Below are positions 46,170 through 53,463 of a stretch of DNA of 64,000 nucleotides, piece by piece. The DNA lies in the NCBI GenBank assembly GCA_019186825.1, contig JABARP010000012.1, positions 49,225 through 113,224 on the forward strand. The letters are read 5' to 3'. The notes under the pieces were generated by a model, which had not been told where the DNA came from, ran no database searches, and saw nothing but the letters and a program-made list of their open reading frames with translations. How positions within the stretch are numbered: the stretch's first letter is position 1; every line of letters starts with the position of its first letter. Made by a program: the position numbers and the translations under genes. Source of the stretch: Pyrinomonadaceae bacterium (GTDB lineage: Bacteria > Acidobacteriota > Blastocatellia > Pyrinomonadales > Pyrinomonadaceae).

Positions 46170-46429
46170 GGGAGGGGACCGAGTTTGGACAACAAGGATT
46201 CTTTCCTGCGTAATGCCGACAGGACCAAGTCTCCGCCAAGCAGTAAGATCACCGAGCCGACAAGATATCTGAGCACGGCGTCGAGTTCGCCAAAAACGCA
46301 GACATAACCACCGAGGATCAACAGTCCGAGACCGAAGACCGCAGTCACGATCCGATAGCCCGACCGCTCATGATATCGTCCCATCTTGCTCAGAAAGGTT
46401 GCGAAACGACCTTGCGATAAACGGCGCAA
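46166..46429 (-). CDS. Small hypothetical membrane protein
   Basis: 87 residues with two hydrophobic helices (IVTAVFGLGLLILGGYVCVFG and VLRYLVGSVILLLGGDLVL) between basic ends. It overlaps the DinB gene by 4 nt and begins 3 nt after the lipase-like gene. Function unknown. Confidence 0.7.
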   Translation of the reverse strand: MRRLSQGRFATFLSKMGRYHERSGYRIVTAVFGLGLLILGGYVCVFGELDAVLRYLVGSVILLLGGDLVLSALRRKESLLSKLGPLP

Positions 46430-46432
46430 CTG

Positions 46433-47173
46433 CTAAACGCACCTGATCGTCGGGAACCCATGCTTACTCAGCCAATCATTATTCTCCTTGGCTATCTGTT
46501 CGGAACATTGTTTGTCTCGCCTGAAAGTCACATTGGTCTTGTATGCTTTTACATTTGCTGCATATCGCGGGTCGAGGGCTCCGAAAATGCTTGGGGCCGG
46601 GGTGTTTGCGATAGCCTCCGCAGTCCCTTCATCGACATAATCCGCTTCGCCTTGTCCGGCAGTGGGCTTCCAATACGTGCCGCCCATCGCGCCGTGGGTG
46701 CCGAAATAGAACTTCTCAGTGTATTTTGTCGGCGCGGTGTATTTTGTTCCGTCATTGCCAAAGCTCATTCGTGACCTCGCCGCGGGGTCGCGTCGGATAT
46801 GCAGCACCTCGGCAACATTATTCGGAATGGTCTCGCCATCCGCATACAGATATCTGTCAACGCAATCGAACAAAACCATCGCATCGACACCGATGTTCAG
46901 CTTCTGAAGCCGCTTTGCTATCACAACTGCACCGAGAGCACCGCGGCTATATCCCGTCAGCAAGACCCTTTTATCAACGACACACTTAAGGGCCGTGACA
47001 ACATAGTTGACGCCGGCAGCCATCGCATCTTCGAGCCCGCCACCCAGGGCCGACGGCCCACGCCGATAGTTCGACGTGCCGCACATTTGGTTGACAAAAC
47101 TGTATCTGAAGTCCGCAGCATACTCGCTGTTTGAAGAAGGGCCCGTGCCGTCGATCCCAAATAAAATCGCCAT
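46433..47173 (-). CDS. DUF2235-like / lipase-like alpha-beta hydrolase
   Basis: 246 residues without a signal peptide. The N-terminus MAILFGIDGTG resembles the nucleotide/Asp start of DUF2235 T6SS phospholipase-like proteins. The nucleophile elbow GYSRGALG supplies the serine, and YFGTHGAMGG carries a candidate catalytic His. No T6SS gene is adjacent. It is the first of a tight three-gene run with the small membrane protein and DinB. Confidence 0.65.
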   Translation of the reverse strand: MAILFGIDGTGPSSNSEYAADFRYSFVNQMCGTSNYRRGPSALGGGLEDAMAAGVNYVVTALKCVVDKRVLLTGYSRGALGAVVIAKRLQKLNIGVDAMVLFDCVDRYLYADGETIPNNVAEVLHIRRDPAARSRMSFGNDGTKYTAPTKYTEKFYFGTHGAMGGTYWKPTAGQGEADYVDEGTAEAIANTPAPSIFGALDPRYAANVKAYKTNVTFRRDKQCSEQIAKENNDWLSKHGFPTIRCV

Positions 47174-47337
47174 TATCTTTTCTCCTTATAGATCCCTGAC
47201 CAGAAGCGCTTCATTTCATGCTTTCGCCCAAAGCATAAGTGGAATTCTATGACAAAAGCTGATGCGCCTTACATATATGACGTGATCAACCACGCCGTTT
47301 TGCCAAAAATTTTTCGAATTTTCTAAGTCCGTCTGGA

Positions 47338-48015
47338 TCATTCGATATCGCGGCGGATCTCGCGTATGCCGGGCATATTGCGTAGATCGTCCATCAGCGA
47401 ATTTACCTTGCTGGTCGCGGCACGATCCACCGTCAACGCAACCGTCTCTTCGTCATCGCTCTCGCCGGGCTGGAAAAGGATACTCTGCATTCGCAGGCCT
47501 GCCGATTCAACGGCAGATTCGAGTGCGGGCAGGGAGAACGCATGCCGATCGATCCTAAGGGTAAGAGTACGTGGGCGGCGGTGAGCAAAGTATCGCCGCT
47601 CGATCGGTTTGATGACGACGAGGATGATCAGGACGACGACGCTCGCGGCAACCGCACCAAAATAAAGCCCGCCGCCGACCGCAAGCCCGATCGCCGCAAC
47701 CGCCCAAAGACTCGCCGCCGTCGTCAGGCCGTGCACGATCGTCCGCCGCATTATGATCGTTCCCGCACCGAGAAAGCCGATGCCGCTTACGACCTGTGCG
47801 GCAACACGCGACGGATCAAGAACTACGTTCGGCTGGCCGAGAATATCGTTGAACCCGAAAGCCGAGACGAGCATAAAGATCGCCGCACCGACCGCCACGA
47901 GCATATGCGTGCGAAGGCCCGCAACCTCCTCGAGACGCTCACGCTCCAAGCCGACGACGCTGCCCAACAACGCAGCCAACAACAACCGTATCAGGATCTC
48001 TTGATAGCTCAGCAT
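47338..48015 (-). CDS. MgtC/SapB family membrane protein
   Basis: 225 residues. The MgtC core is conserved: GSVVGLERE, LRTHMLVAVGAAIFMLVSAFG and VVSGIGFLGAGTII. Four or five TM helices are followed by a cytoplasmic ACT-like C-terminal domain (~145-225). In pathogens MgtC inhibits F-type ATPase or supports magnesium limitation; in environmental bacteria the role is uncertain. Confidence 0.9.
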   Translation of the reverse strand: MLSYQEILIRLLLAALLGSVVGLERERLEEVAGLRTHMLVAVGAAIFMLVSAFGFNDILGQPNVVLDPSRVAAQVVSGIGFLGAGTIIMRRTIVHGLTTAASLWAVAAIGLAVGGGLYFGAVAASVVVLIILVVIKPIERRYFAHRRPRTLTLRIDRHAFSLPALESAVESAGLRMQSILFQPGESDDEETVALTVDRAATSKVNSLMDDLRNMPGIREIRRDIE

Positions 48016-48195
48016 CCTCTTTCTCCATTAGACCGTGCGAGTAGAACCCTAGAGAAGTGCTCCCTCGAATATTACCATTTCGATCCGCGAAGAAAAGAGA
48101 TTTGTGGAAGGATATTCACGCTTTGTCCCGATCCGTGATCTCGACCTGCAGTAGTATTCATTTCTACGGTTGATCCTCTGACCGGCTGCCGCAAG

Positions 48196-48612
48196 TTACT
48201 CAGCATCGTCGATCCATGACAGTGCCACTATTCGCCAGCCGACCGAAAAGCGAGCCAGCTGAAAGAACTTTGTGCCGGAGCCGGAATAAGGAGCGCCGTT
48301 GTGGGTGCCGTTTTTAGAATAACGCGATCTGCGCACTGCGATCGCCCGCACAATCTCCGTCGAAGATGAATCTTCCCACTCGTGAAAATCAACCAGAGTG
48401 CCGTCATTCAGCAGGCTAATTCGCGGCTCCGCAAACTCGATCGGCGAGAGAACTTCGGATCGGTCATCACGATGAACCGTAATAGCAGCCATCTCTGAGA
48501 ATGATCGAGTTACCTCGTCCTCTTTGGGCACGCGGCCATCCCTGTTATCAAAGGCCGCAAAGAAAGCGGCGATCAGAGTGTCTATCTCAGATTGGCTTTG
48601 AGGATCTTGCAT
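48196..48612 (-). CDS. SnoaL/NTF2-like (DUF4440-type) protein
   Basis: About 138 residues from ATG 48612; an in-frame ATG at 48690 adds a non-typical N-terminus. The sequence SEIDTLIAAFFAAFDNRDG, FHEWEDSSSTEIVRA and FFQLARFSVGWRIVALSWIDDAE follows the alpha-beta cone of NTF2-like proteins. The family covers enzymes and binding proteins, so no specific function is claimed. It lies at the edge of the integron cassette cluster. Confidence 0.65.
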   Translation of the reverse strand: MQDPQSQSEIDTLIAAFFAAFDNRDGRVPKEDEVTRSFSEMAAITVHRDDRSEVLSPIEFAEPRISLLNDGTLVDFHEWEDSSSTEIVRAIAVRRSRYSKNGTHNGAPYSGSGTKFFQLARFSVGWRIVALSWIDDAE

Positions 48613-48719
48613 TACGATATCGATAGGGAAGTCATTGGCGGCGAGAATGCCGCAATGCGACCAGATTCTCGCATCGCACGAAATCGACATTACCCGAGAG
48701 CGCTCGATGTAGTTTCTCC

Positions 48720-48738
48720 TTTAACGAATTGCTAGGCG
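48720..48738 (-). other. Possible degenerate attC half-site
   Basis: On the minus strand, GCCTAGCAATTCGTTAAAG matches the left half of an attC site (RYYYAAC with a C for the last A, then AATTCGTT). No right half with GTTRRRY follows. It lies ~40 nt after the stop of the cassette gene at 48778. Confidence 0.35.
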
Positions 48739-48777
48739 GCTCACACCGTAGTCGCCACGGCATCCCTGTTGACCGAT

Positions 48778-49044
48778 CTAGCCATCATAGCGGCGAAGAA
48801 ATCGGTATGCGATCAAAAACACTGCGACAGGAGCCGAGACGAACACTGTGATGGCAGCAACAGTCGCGGCTGTGGCGGGTACGCCGGCGGCAAATGATAG
48901 GGCGAAGGCGAGACCATCTACTGCATCTACTGGGCTTAGCGATGCAAGCAATCCCGCATTGTCTGGCGCGCCAGAGAACAGCAAACACAATGAGAAAAAC
49001 GTTGCCGCCGCTGCGAAGATAGAAATGGCTACACTTTTCTTCAC
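48778..49044 (-). CDS. Cassette-borne hypothetical membrane protein
   Basis: 88 residues with a GTG start, 25 nt from the attC core of the preceding cassette, a spacing typical of gene cassettes. Two hydrophobic helices (SIFAAAATFFSLCLLFSG and ATAATVAAITVFVSAPVAVFLIA) make it a small membrane protein. No family is recognised. It is the third ORF of the cassette cluster. Confidence 0.65.
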   Translation of the reverse strand: MKKSVAISIFAAAATFFSLCLLFSGAPDNAGLLASLSPVDAVDGLAFALSFAAGVPATAATVAAITVFVSAPVAVFLIAYRFLRRYDG

Positions 49045-49069
49045 CTACCGGACTCAGCCCATGAGTGCC

Positions 49070-49162
49070 GCCTAACGACCCAAGCTCAGCGACCCGGCGT
49101 ACGGGACGCGACGATTGCAACCGCGACGCTCCCGCCGGGTTCGCTGCAGCGCATGGTTAGGT
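49070..49162 (-). repeat. Integron attC recombination site 2
   Basis: On the minus strand it begins with ACCTAAC (RYYYAAC) and ends with GTTAGGC (GTTRRRY), 93 bp apart. The arms next to the core sites are complementary (TGCGCTGCAGCGAACCCGGCG against CGCCGGGTCGCTGAGC, written here in parts), giving the long imperfect hairpin of an attC site. It lies 15 nt after the stop of the coiled-coil cassette gene. Confidence 0.85.
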
Positions 49163-49177
49163 CACGTAATCATCGTA

Positions 49178-49462
49178 TCACTCTTTGAGTGAAACAGTCG
49201 TCTCCAAAAGTGAAATGCCGCTCACCACATCCTCGATGCCCATGTTTATGATGCCCAACTTTTCCTCAACGGCAACACAAACACTGCTCAACTCGCTCAC
49301 CACATCCTCGATGCGCACGTCTATGACGCCCAGCAGGTCCTCAACGCCACCAGGACTGCTCAACTTGCTCTCTACAGCCTCGACGCGGTCTGTCAACGTA
49401 ACTAGCTGGTCGTTGATGTCGGCCAGCAACTCAATCATTCTATCGGCTTGTTCTTCGTTCAT
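49178..49462 (-). CDS. Cassette-borne coiled-coil protein
   Basis: 94 residues, starting 15 nt after the core site of attC 1. The protein is almost entirely amphipathic helix with heptad spacing (IELLADINDQLVTLTDRVEA, VEDLLGVIDVRIEDVVSEL) and contains a duplicated IEDVVS segment. It is probably an oligomeric coiled coil. No function can be assigned; the frame continues openly into attC 1 but the ATG at 49462 is the credible start. Confidence 0.7.
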   Translation of the reverse strand: MNEEQADRMIELLADINDQLVTLTDRVEAVESKLSSPGGVEDLLGVIDVRIEDVVSELSSVCVAVEEKLGIINMGIEDVVSGISLLETTVSLKE

Positions 49463-49476
49463 AAGCGTGCCGAGTG

Positions 49477-49536
49477 GCCTCACACCTGAGTTAAGCCGCG
49501 CCGCGAAGCGGCGTCGGCTTGAAGGAATTGTTAGAC
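49477..49536 (-). repeat. Integron attC recombination site 1
   Basis: 60-bp site. On the minus strand it starts GTCTAAC AATTCCTTCAAGCC, has the palindromic loop GACGCCGCTTCGCGGCGC, then GGCTTAACTCAGG and ends GTGAGGC, one base from the consensus GTTRRRY. The layout and much of the sequence resemble the short attC of aadA-type cassettes. It lies 5 nt after the stop of the MliC-like gene. Confidence 0.88.
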
Positions 49537-49541
49537 CACAC

Positions 49542-49910
49542 TTACGACTCCGTACAAAGCTCGATGCTTTCACCAGATGTGCCGTCGGAATTGTGGCGCA
49601 TAAGGGTTCCCGTTGATCCGGCGCCAGAACCCTTTGTCCACCACTCCAACTCGCCACCGATGTAACGAGAGCCGCTGCCAGAAACCGCGATTTTCATGTT
49701 GTAGCTACTACCCTTGTATTGGACCGTAGCCGAGTCGGTGGAAGGGTAGGATGCAACAATCGTTTCGCCGCTCTTGCACTGATATGAATGTGGGGAGGAC
49801 ATTGATGGTGCCGCCGCAGGCGTTCGGCTGGTCTCCTTGTTATTCGGAGAGCTTGCACAAGCAGAAACAAGAAGGGCTGAAAAGAGGGCTAAGGGAACGA
49901 GAATTTTCAT
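49542..49910 (-). CDS. Cassette-borne MliC-type lysozyme inhibitor lipoprotein
   Basis: 122 residues from the ATG at 49910 with GGAGG upstream. The signal peptide ends in the lipobox LVSAC, so a lipoprotein. The C-terminal domain (YQCKSGETIVASYPS ... AVSGSGSRYIGGELEWWTKGSGAG ... LCTES) matches the MliC/PliC fold, with YxxxE...SGxxY and WWTKG as the lysozyme-binding marks and Cys residues at both ends. Such proteins block C-type lysozyme at the outer membrane. The gene lies between two integron core sites, so it is a mobile cassette. Confidence 0.85.
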   Translation of the reverse strand: MKILVPLALFSALLVSACASSPNNKETSRTPAAAPSMSSPHSYQCKSGETIVASYPSTDSATVQYKGSSYNMKIAVSGSGSRYIGGELEWWTKGSGAGSTGTLMRHNSDGTSGESIELCTES

Positions 49911-49936
49911 GTGAACCTCCATTTTGTTCGCGCGTG

Positions 49937-49943
49937 GTCTAAC
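49937..49943 (-). other. Upstream core recombination site of the cassette cluster
   Basis: GTTAGAC on the minus strand (GTTRRRY), 27 nt before the MliC start. It marks the upstream boundary of the first cassette. No matching left half-site and no integrase gene were found beyond it. Confidence 0.55.
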
Positions 49944-50074
49944 TATTGATTAACACCAACGCCGCTGATAATACGACTGTATTGACTCATTATCAAGCGA
50001 AAAAGATGCCGGGTCCACCCAACTTCTCGACCAGGTGCGTGATCTAATACGGTTGACTCGCGACGGATTGACGG

Positions 50075-50106
50075 GAAAGATCCTGTTTCGGATCTTTCGT
50101 GTTTTT
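50075..50106 (+). terminator. Terminator-like hairpin in the leader of the deoxyhypusine synthase-like gene
   Basis: Perfect 9-bp arms GAAAGATCC and GGATCTTTC with a 6-nt loop TGTTTC, followed by GTG and five T residues. It sits 26 nt before the start codon at 50132 and points the same way, with no plus-strand gene upstream for ~1.9 kb. It may be an attenuator or the leftover end of a lost gene. Confidence 0.6.
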
Positions 50107-50131
50107 CGTGGGTACAATTTATCATTGAGAA

Positions 50132-51109
50132 ATGAACGCAGCCATAACGGACTTTATCAAACATCACTATCGGCATTTCAATGCAGCGGCGCTCGTTGAC
50201 GCGGCGGAAGCGTATAAGAGACATCTCGAAGGCGGCGGGAAGATGATGATCACGCTCGCCGGGGCGATGAGCACGGCGGAGCTGGGCTTGTCGTTGGCGG
50301 AGATGATCCGGCAGGACAAGGTGCAGATCATTTCCTGCACAGGTGCGAACCTCGAAGAAGACCTTTTCAACCTCGTCGCACACGATTTTTATGAACGCGT
50401 GCCGCATTATCGCGATCTCACGCCCGCTGATGAGCAAGCCTTGCTCGACCGCCATATGAACCGCGTGACTGACACGTGCATCCCGGAAATGGAGGCGATG
50501 CGACGGCTCGAGAACGCGATGGTCGAGGTCTGGACGCGTGCCGACGTTGAGGGCCGCCGGATGTTCCCGCACGAATTTATGTACGAGGTTTTGCGAAATG
50601 GCTCGTTGGAGGAGTTCTACCAGATCGACCTAAAAGATTCGTGGATGTACGCGGCGATGGAGAAGAACCTGCCCATGGTGGTGCCGGGCTGGGAAGATTC
50701 GACGATGGGGAATATGTTCGCGGGCCACGTGATCACCGGCGACGTCGAGAACGTCCACACCGTTCGCACCGGCATCGAATATATGACGTTCCTCGCCGAT
50801 TGGTACACCGAGAATGCAAGCGAAGATTCCACGATCGGATTCTTCCAGATCGGTGGCGGCATCGCGGGCGATTTTCCCATCTGTGTCGTCCCGATGCTGC
50901 ACCAGGACCTGCAGCGTGAGAATGTTCCCGTCTGGGGCTACTTCTGCCAAGTCAGCGACTCAACGACCAGCTACGGCAGCTACTCCGGCGCCGTCCCTAA
51001 CGAGAAGATCACCTGGGGGAAACTCGCCGCCGACACGCCGAAGTTCATCGTCGAATCCGACGCCTCGATCGTCGCCCCGCTGATGTTCGCGTATATCTTG
51101 GGTTGGTAG
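50132..51109 (+). CDS. Deoxyhypusine synthase family protein
   Basis: 325 residues. NAD-binding and active-site patterns of the DHS family are visible: MMITLAGAMSTAELGLSLAEM, SCTGANLEEDLFNLVAH, GFFQIGGGIAGDFPIC and NEKITWGKL, the last keeping the lysine that forms the enzyme intermediate. Eukaryotic and archaeal DHS modify eIF5A/aIF5A, which bacteria lack, so the bacterial member probably works on polyamines (homospermidine-type chemistry) or an unknown acceptor. No polyamine genes adjoin it. Confidence 0.85.
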   Translation: MNAAITDFIKHHYRHFNAAALVDAAEAYKRHLEGGGKMMITLAGAMSTAELGLSLAEMIRQDKVQIISCTGANLEEDLFNLVAHDFYERVPHYRDLTPADEQALLDRHMNRVTDTCIPEMEAMRRLENAMVEVWTRADVEGRRMFPHEFMYEVLRNGSLEEFYQIDLKDSWMYAAMEKNLPMVVPGWEDSTMGNMFAGHVITGDVENVHTVRTGIEYMTFLADWYTENASEDSTIGFFQIGGGIAGDFPICVVPMLHQDLQRENVPVWGYFCQVSDSTTSYGSYSGAVPNEKITWGKLAADTPKFIVESDASIVAPLMFAYILGW

Positions 51110-51183
51110 TGGAAATGCCTATCAAAATAGTCCCTAACAACCGGCCTTGCTTGTTGAGCTAGAAGGTCGTCGTTATTTTTTGG

Positions 51184-51741
51184 CTAGGCGACAGCAAGCA
51201 TTCTAACAAATTGTGCTAGTTTCTCTGCTTCCGACGAGGATAGATCTTCCGGAATATTTGAAATTGTGATCACACGTCCCGTGCCGACTGGGAATGACGA
51301 CTGATAAGTTCCGTGGCGACCGGACGGCACCGGAGTCGTCACCGGATCCGTAGAGGTCGAAGCCCGTTCTTTGACGTTGTCACCGTTCTTTATCTTGGTC
51401 GATTTTCGCCGAGTATTGGTGGCTCGTGTTTTGACTGAAAAGTCAGCGGGATTTTCTTTCCACTGTTCGAAGAGTTCAACTGCCCGTTGAACTCTTCGGG
51501 CATATTCTTTCAGTGAGCCGGGATTGAAATCTCGTGCCCTTTTGTTGTTGAATCTTTTAATGACGGCTTCTAAACTGATCTTGCCAATATTCTTTTGTTC
51601 TTCCGGATCTAATACACCAAATACGTTGCGAGCGGCAACGGCAAATGCCCTGGAGGTCGCTGTCGGCATCATCCCTTTATTGCCCGTATGTGACAGAAAA
51701 TCAAGTAAATCATCGAGCGAATAGTCGTTTGTCATATCCAT
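51184..51741 (-). CDS. Hypothetical protein paired with a divergent ATPase
   Basis: 185 residues. The N-terminal ~95 residues are helical (YSLDDLLDFLSHTGNKG, AFAVAARNVFGVLDPEEQ, FNPGSLKEYARRVQRAVELFEQW) and recall the SAM-like DNA-binding part of recombinases. A Ser/Thr/Lys-rich linker follows and the end (ISNIPEDLSSSEAEKLAQFVRML) looks like a dimerisation helix. Composition and codon use are more AT-rich than the neighbourhood. Divergent from the ATPase gene across a 13-bp inverted repeat, which it may bind. No function is claimed. Confidence 0.6.
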   Translation of the reverse strand: MDMTNDYSLDDLLDFLSHTGNKGMMPTATSRAFAVAARNVFGVLDPEEQKNIGKISLEAVIKRFNNKRARDFNPGSLKEYARRVQRAVELFEQWKENPADFSVKTRATNTRRKSTKIKNGDNVKERASTSTDPVTTPVPSGRHGTYQSSFPVGTGRVITISNIPEDLSSSEAEKLAQFVRMLAVA

Positions 51742-51744
51742 ACC

Positions 51745-51784
51745 AATACGTTATATTCTCTACTGATAGCAAATATAACGTATT
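51745..51784. promoter_or_regulatory. Inverted repeat between divergent genes
   Basis: Perfect 13-bp arms AATACGTTATATT (51745-51757) and AATATAACGTATT (51772-51784) with a 14-nt spacer, located between the start codons at 51741 and 51815. It is a candidate operator controlling both genes. Confidence 0.65.
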
Positions 51785-51822
51785 TTATGTTTTATAGCAA
51801 CTATTTTATGTTCTATGGCAAC
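51781..51822 (+). repeat. Tandem 21-bp direct repeat over the ATPase start codon
   Basis: Two copies at 51781-51801 and 51802-51822 differ at two positions. The second contains the ATG at 51815; in the first the corresponding triplet is ATA. No Shine-Dalgarno is present before the ATG. Confidence 0.6.
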
Positions 51823-53038
51823 TACTAAATTTCCTCGAGTATTAGAACAAACAGTCCGTCGCGATCTGGACATTTACCCGGTTGTAGCCGTAATGGGCGC
51901 CCGGCAAGTTGGCAAAAGCACGCTTTGCCAAACGATAGCCGAGGATCAAGGATTTACAACGTGCACGCTCGATGACACTGATTATCTTCGCAAGGCTATT
52001 GACGTTCCCGAACTACTGCTTGACGAGTTAGGCCCGAAAGCCTTTATCGATGAGGCACAAAGGGCGCCCGGGCTGTTTTTGGCTATAAAGGCAATCGTTG
52101 ATCAGGAACAACGTGCGGGGGCTTATTTGCTAAGTGGATCAAATCAACCACAAATGCTTGGCAAGATCGGCGACTCACTGCAAGGTCGTGCTGCATACCG
52201 AACGCTTCGACCATTGCTTCTTAGTGAATTGCGTTTCGATGCGATTCAGCCCGGTTGGAGCTTTCTGTTTAAGAACGATGAATCGCAGATACTCGCCGAA
52301 CTAGAGGCTCGCGCGGCGAGTAGCGGCGAGCTTGACTGGCGAGATATTGTAACTGTCGGAGGCTTTCCGAGATCTCTGGCGGTGTCCGAAGATTATCGCC
52401 TACAGATATTGAATGATTACATAGTAACTTTCGCCAATCGAGATATCCGAGAGATATTAGAGGTTGAGTCTCCGGAACGCTTTGAGACCTTTCTTCGACT
52501 TGTCTGCTCATGGACGGGGCAGGTTTTTAACGCTTCGGCATACTCCCACGACTTGGGCGTATCGGTAAACACCGTTCGCAGATGGATAGATGCCCTTAAA
52601 AGAAGCTATTTGGTTGAGGTCGTTCAGCCGTACTCACGTAATGCAAGCCAACGCGAAATCAAAGCTCCTAAAGTATTTGCTGTCGATCCTGCGCTTGCTC
52701 TTGCCGGGTCCCGCGAGATTGAGCCAACCGGATTTCATCTTGAAACACTGGTTTGCTGTGACTTGCTTCAATGGCGTGATGAAGCGCCAGGTCGCGCGGT
52801 ATATCATTGGCGAGCGTCAAGCGGTCAAGAAGTCGATTTTATCCTCCAAGACAATCAACAAATAGTTGCCCTTGAGATCAAAGCAGCAAAAGATATTGGC
52901 AGTCGAGAGACGCGATATCTGGTTGCATTTCGCGAAAAGTATGCCAATACAAAACGGGGAGTAATTTTGAGTTGCGACCCCGAGATTCGACTGCTGAGCA
53001 ACGGAATCATTGCTGCACCGTGGTGGGCCGTATTATAA
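51815..53038 (+). CDS. AAA_14/DUF4143 family ATPase
   Basis: 407 residues. Walker A is GARQVGKSTL and a Walker-B-like AFIDEAQRAP follows; sensor-type LLSGSNQPQML and the DUF4143 C-terminal nuclease-like fold with GQEVDFILQDNQQIVALEIKAAK (D...E-x-K) are clear. These proteins are common, often acquired horizontally, and their role is not settled. Codon use is more AT-rich than in surrounding genes, in line with transfer. Its stop is 22 nt before a decayed LtrA fragment on the other strand. Confidence 0.85.
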   Translation: MATTKFPRVLEQTVRRDLDIYPVVAVMGARQVGKSTLCQTIAEDQGFTTCTLDDTDYLRKAIDVPELLLDELGPKAFIDEAQRAPGLFLAIKAIVDQEQRAGAYLLSGSNQPQMLGKIGDSLQGRAAYRTLRPLLLSELRFDAIQPGWSFLFKNDESQILAELEARAASSGELDWRDIVTVGGFPRSLAVSEDYRLQILNDYIVTFANRDIREILEVESPERFETFLRLVCSWTGQVFNASAYSHDLGVSVNTVRRWIDALKRSYLVEVVQPYSRNASQREIKAPKVFAVDPALALAGSREIEPTGFHLETLVCCDLLQWRDEAPGRAVYHWRASSGQEVDFILQDNQQIVALEIKAAKDIGSRETRYLVAFREKYANTKRGVILSCDPEIRLLSNGIIAAPWWAVL

Positions 53039-53060
53039 CCTTCTGAATTGTCATCGCGCA

Positions 53061-53212
53061 TTATGCTTCGTCGTGGTGGCCGAGCATTGCGGCTTGGTTT
53101 TTGTGGCCGCGGGTTTCGTAGACGATGGCTGTGACGACGGGAGCGGGTGTAAGGATTATCAGGCAGAGCGGCATCGAGAGGTCGGTGAATGCGGCGGCAA
53201 TCGCAACCACTC
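53061..53212 (-). pseudogene. C-terminal fragment of an LtrA-like gene
   Basis: About 50 codons in frame on the minus strand ending in TAA. The fragment reads ...AIAAAFTDLSMPLCLIIL, APVVTAIVYETRGHK, LGHHDEA and aligns along its whole length with the end of the intact LtrA gene at 54860 (AIAAAYLGVSMPICLVIL, APVVTIIGYETRGHK, LGHRPDA). The 5' part of the gene is missing; the homology breaks off close to an inverted-repeat element. Confidence 0.8.
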
Positions 53213-53240
53213 AGATGAGATGCCGCCTTGGCGTTTGTGG

Positions 53241-53370
53241 CGGAGCGCGGACACTCCTGTCCGCATCGCCGCTTGCGGCGAAAATCGCACGATTCGGTTG
53301 CCGGATCATTAGAGCCGTGAGCACGTTTGTTCGTGCTTCGCACTCATGCGGACAGGAGTGTCGGCTCCGA
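53241..53370. repeat. 130-bp element with long terminal inverted repeats and nested hairpins
   Basis: Outer arms at 53241-53266 and 53346-53370 pair over about 25 bp with two differences. Each arm contains the small palindrome GCGGACACTCCTGTCCGC or its relative GCGGACAGGAGTGTCGGC (53247-53264, 53348-53365). A further hairpin CGCCG-CTTG-CGGCG lies at 53267-53280. It has no coding capacity and resembles a REP/MITE-type repeat, unrelated in sequence to the 118-bp element elsewhere in the window. Confidence 0.7.
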
Positions 53371-53463
53371 TATCGGTCACTTCCCTCGCGACTTCTCGGT
53401 TTGCGGCGGTGTGGCTTTGAAAGGTAATCTAACCTCACCATACTTAATTCGGAGATAATACAA

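Noticed and set aside
46433..47173. Type VI secretion effector locus
   Set aside because: The protein is lipase-like but no VgrG, PAAR or immunity-type neighbour is present.
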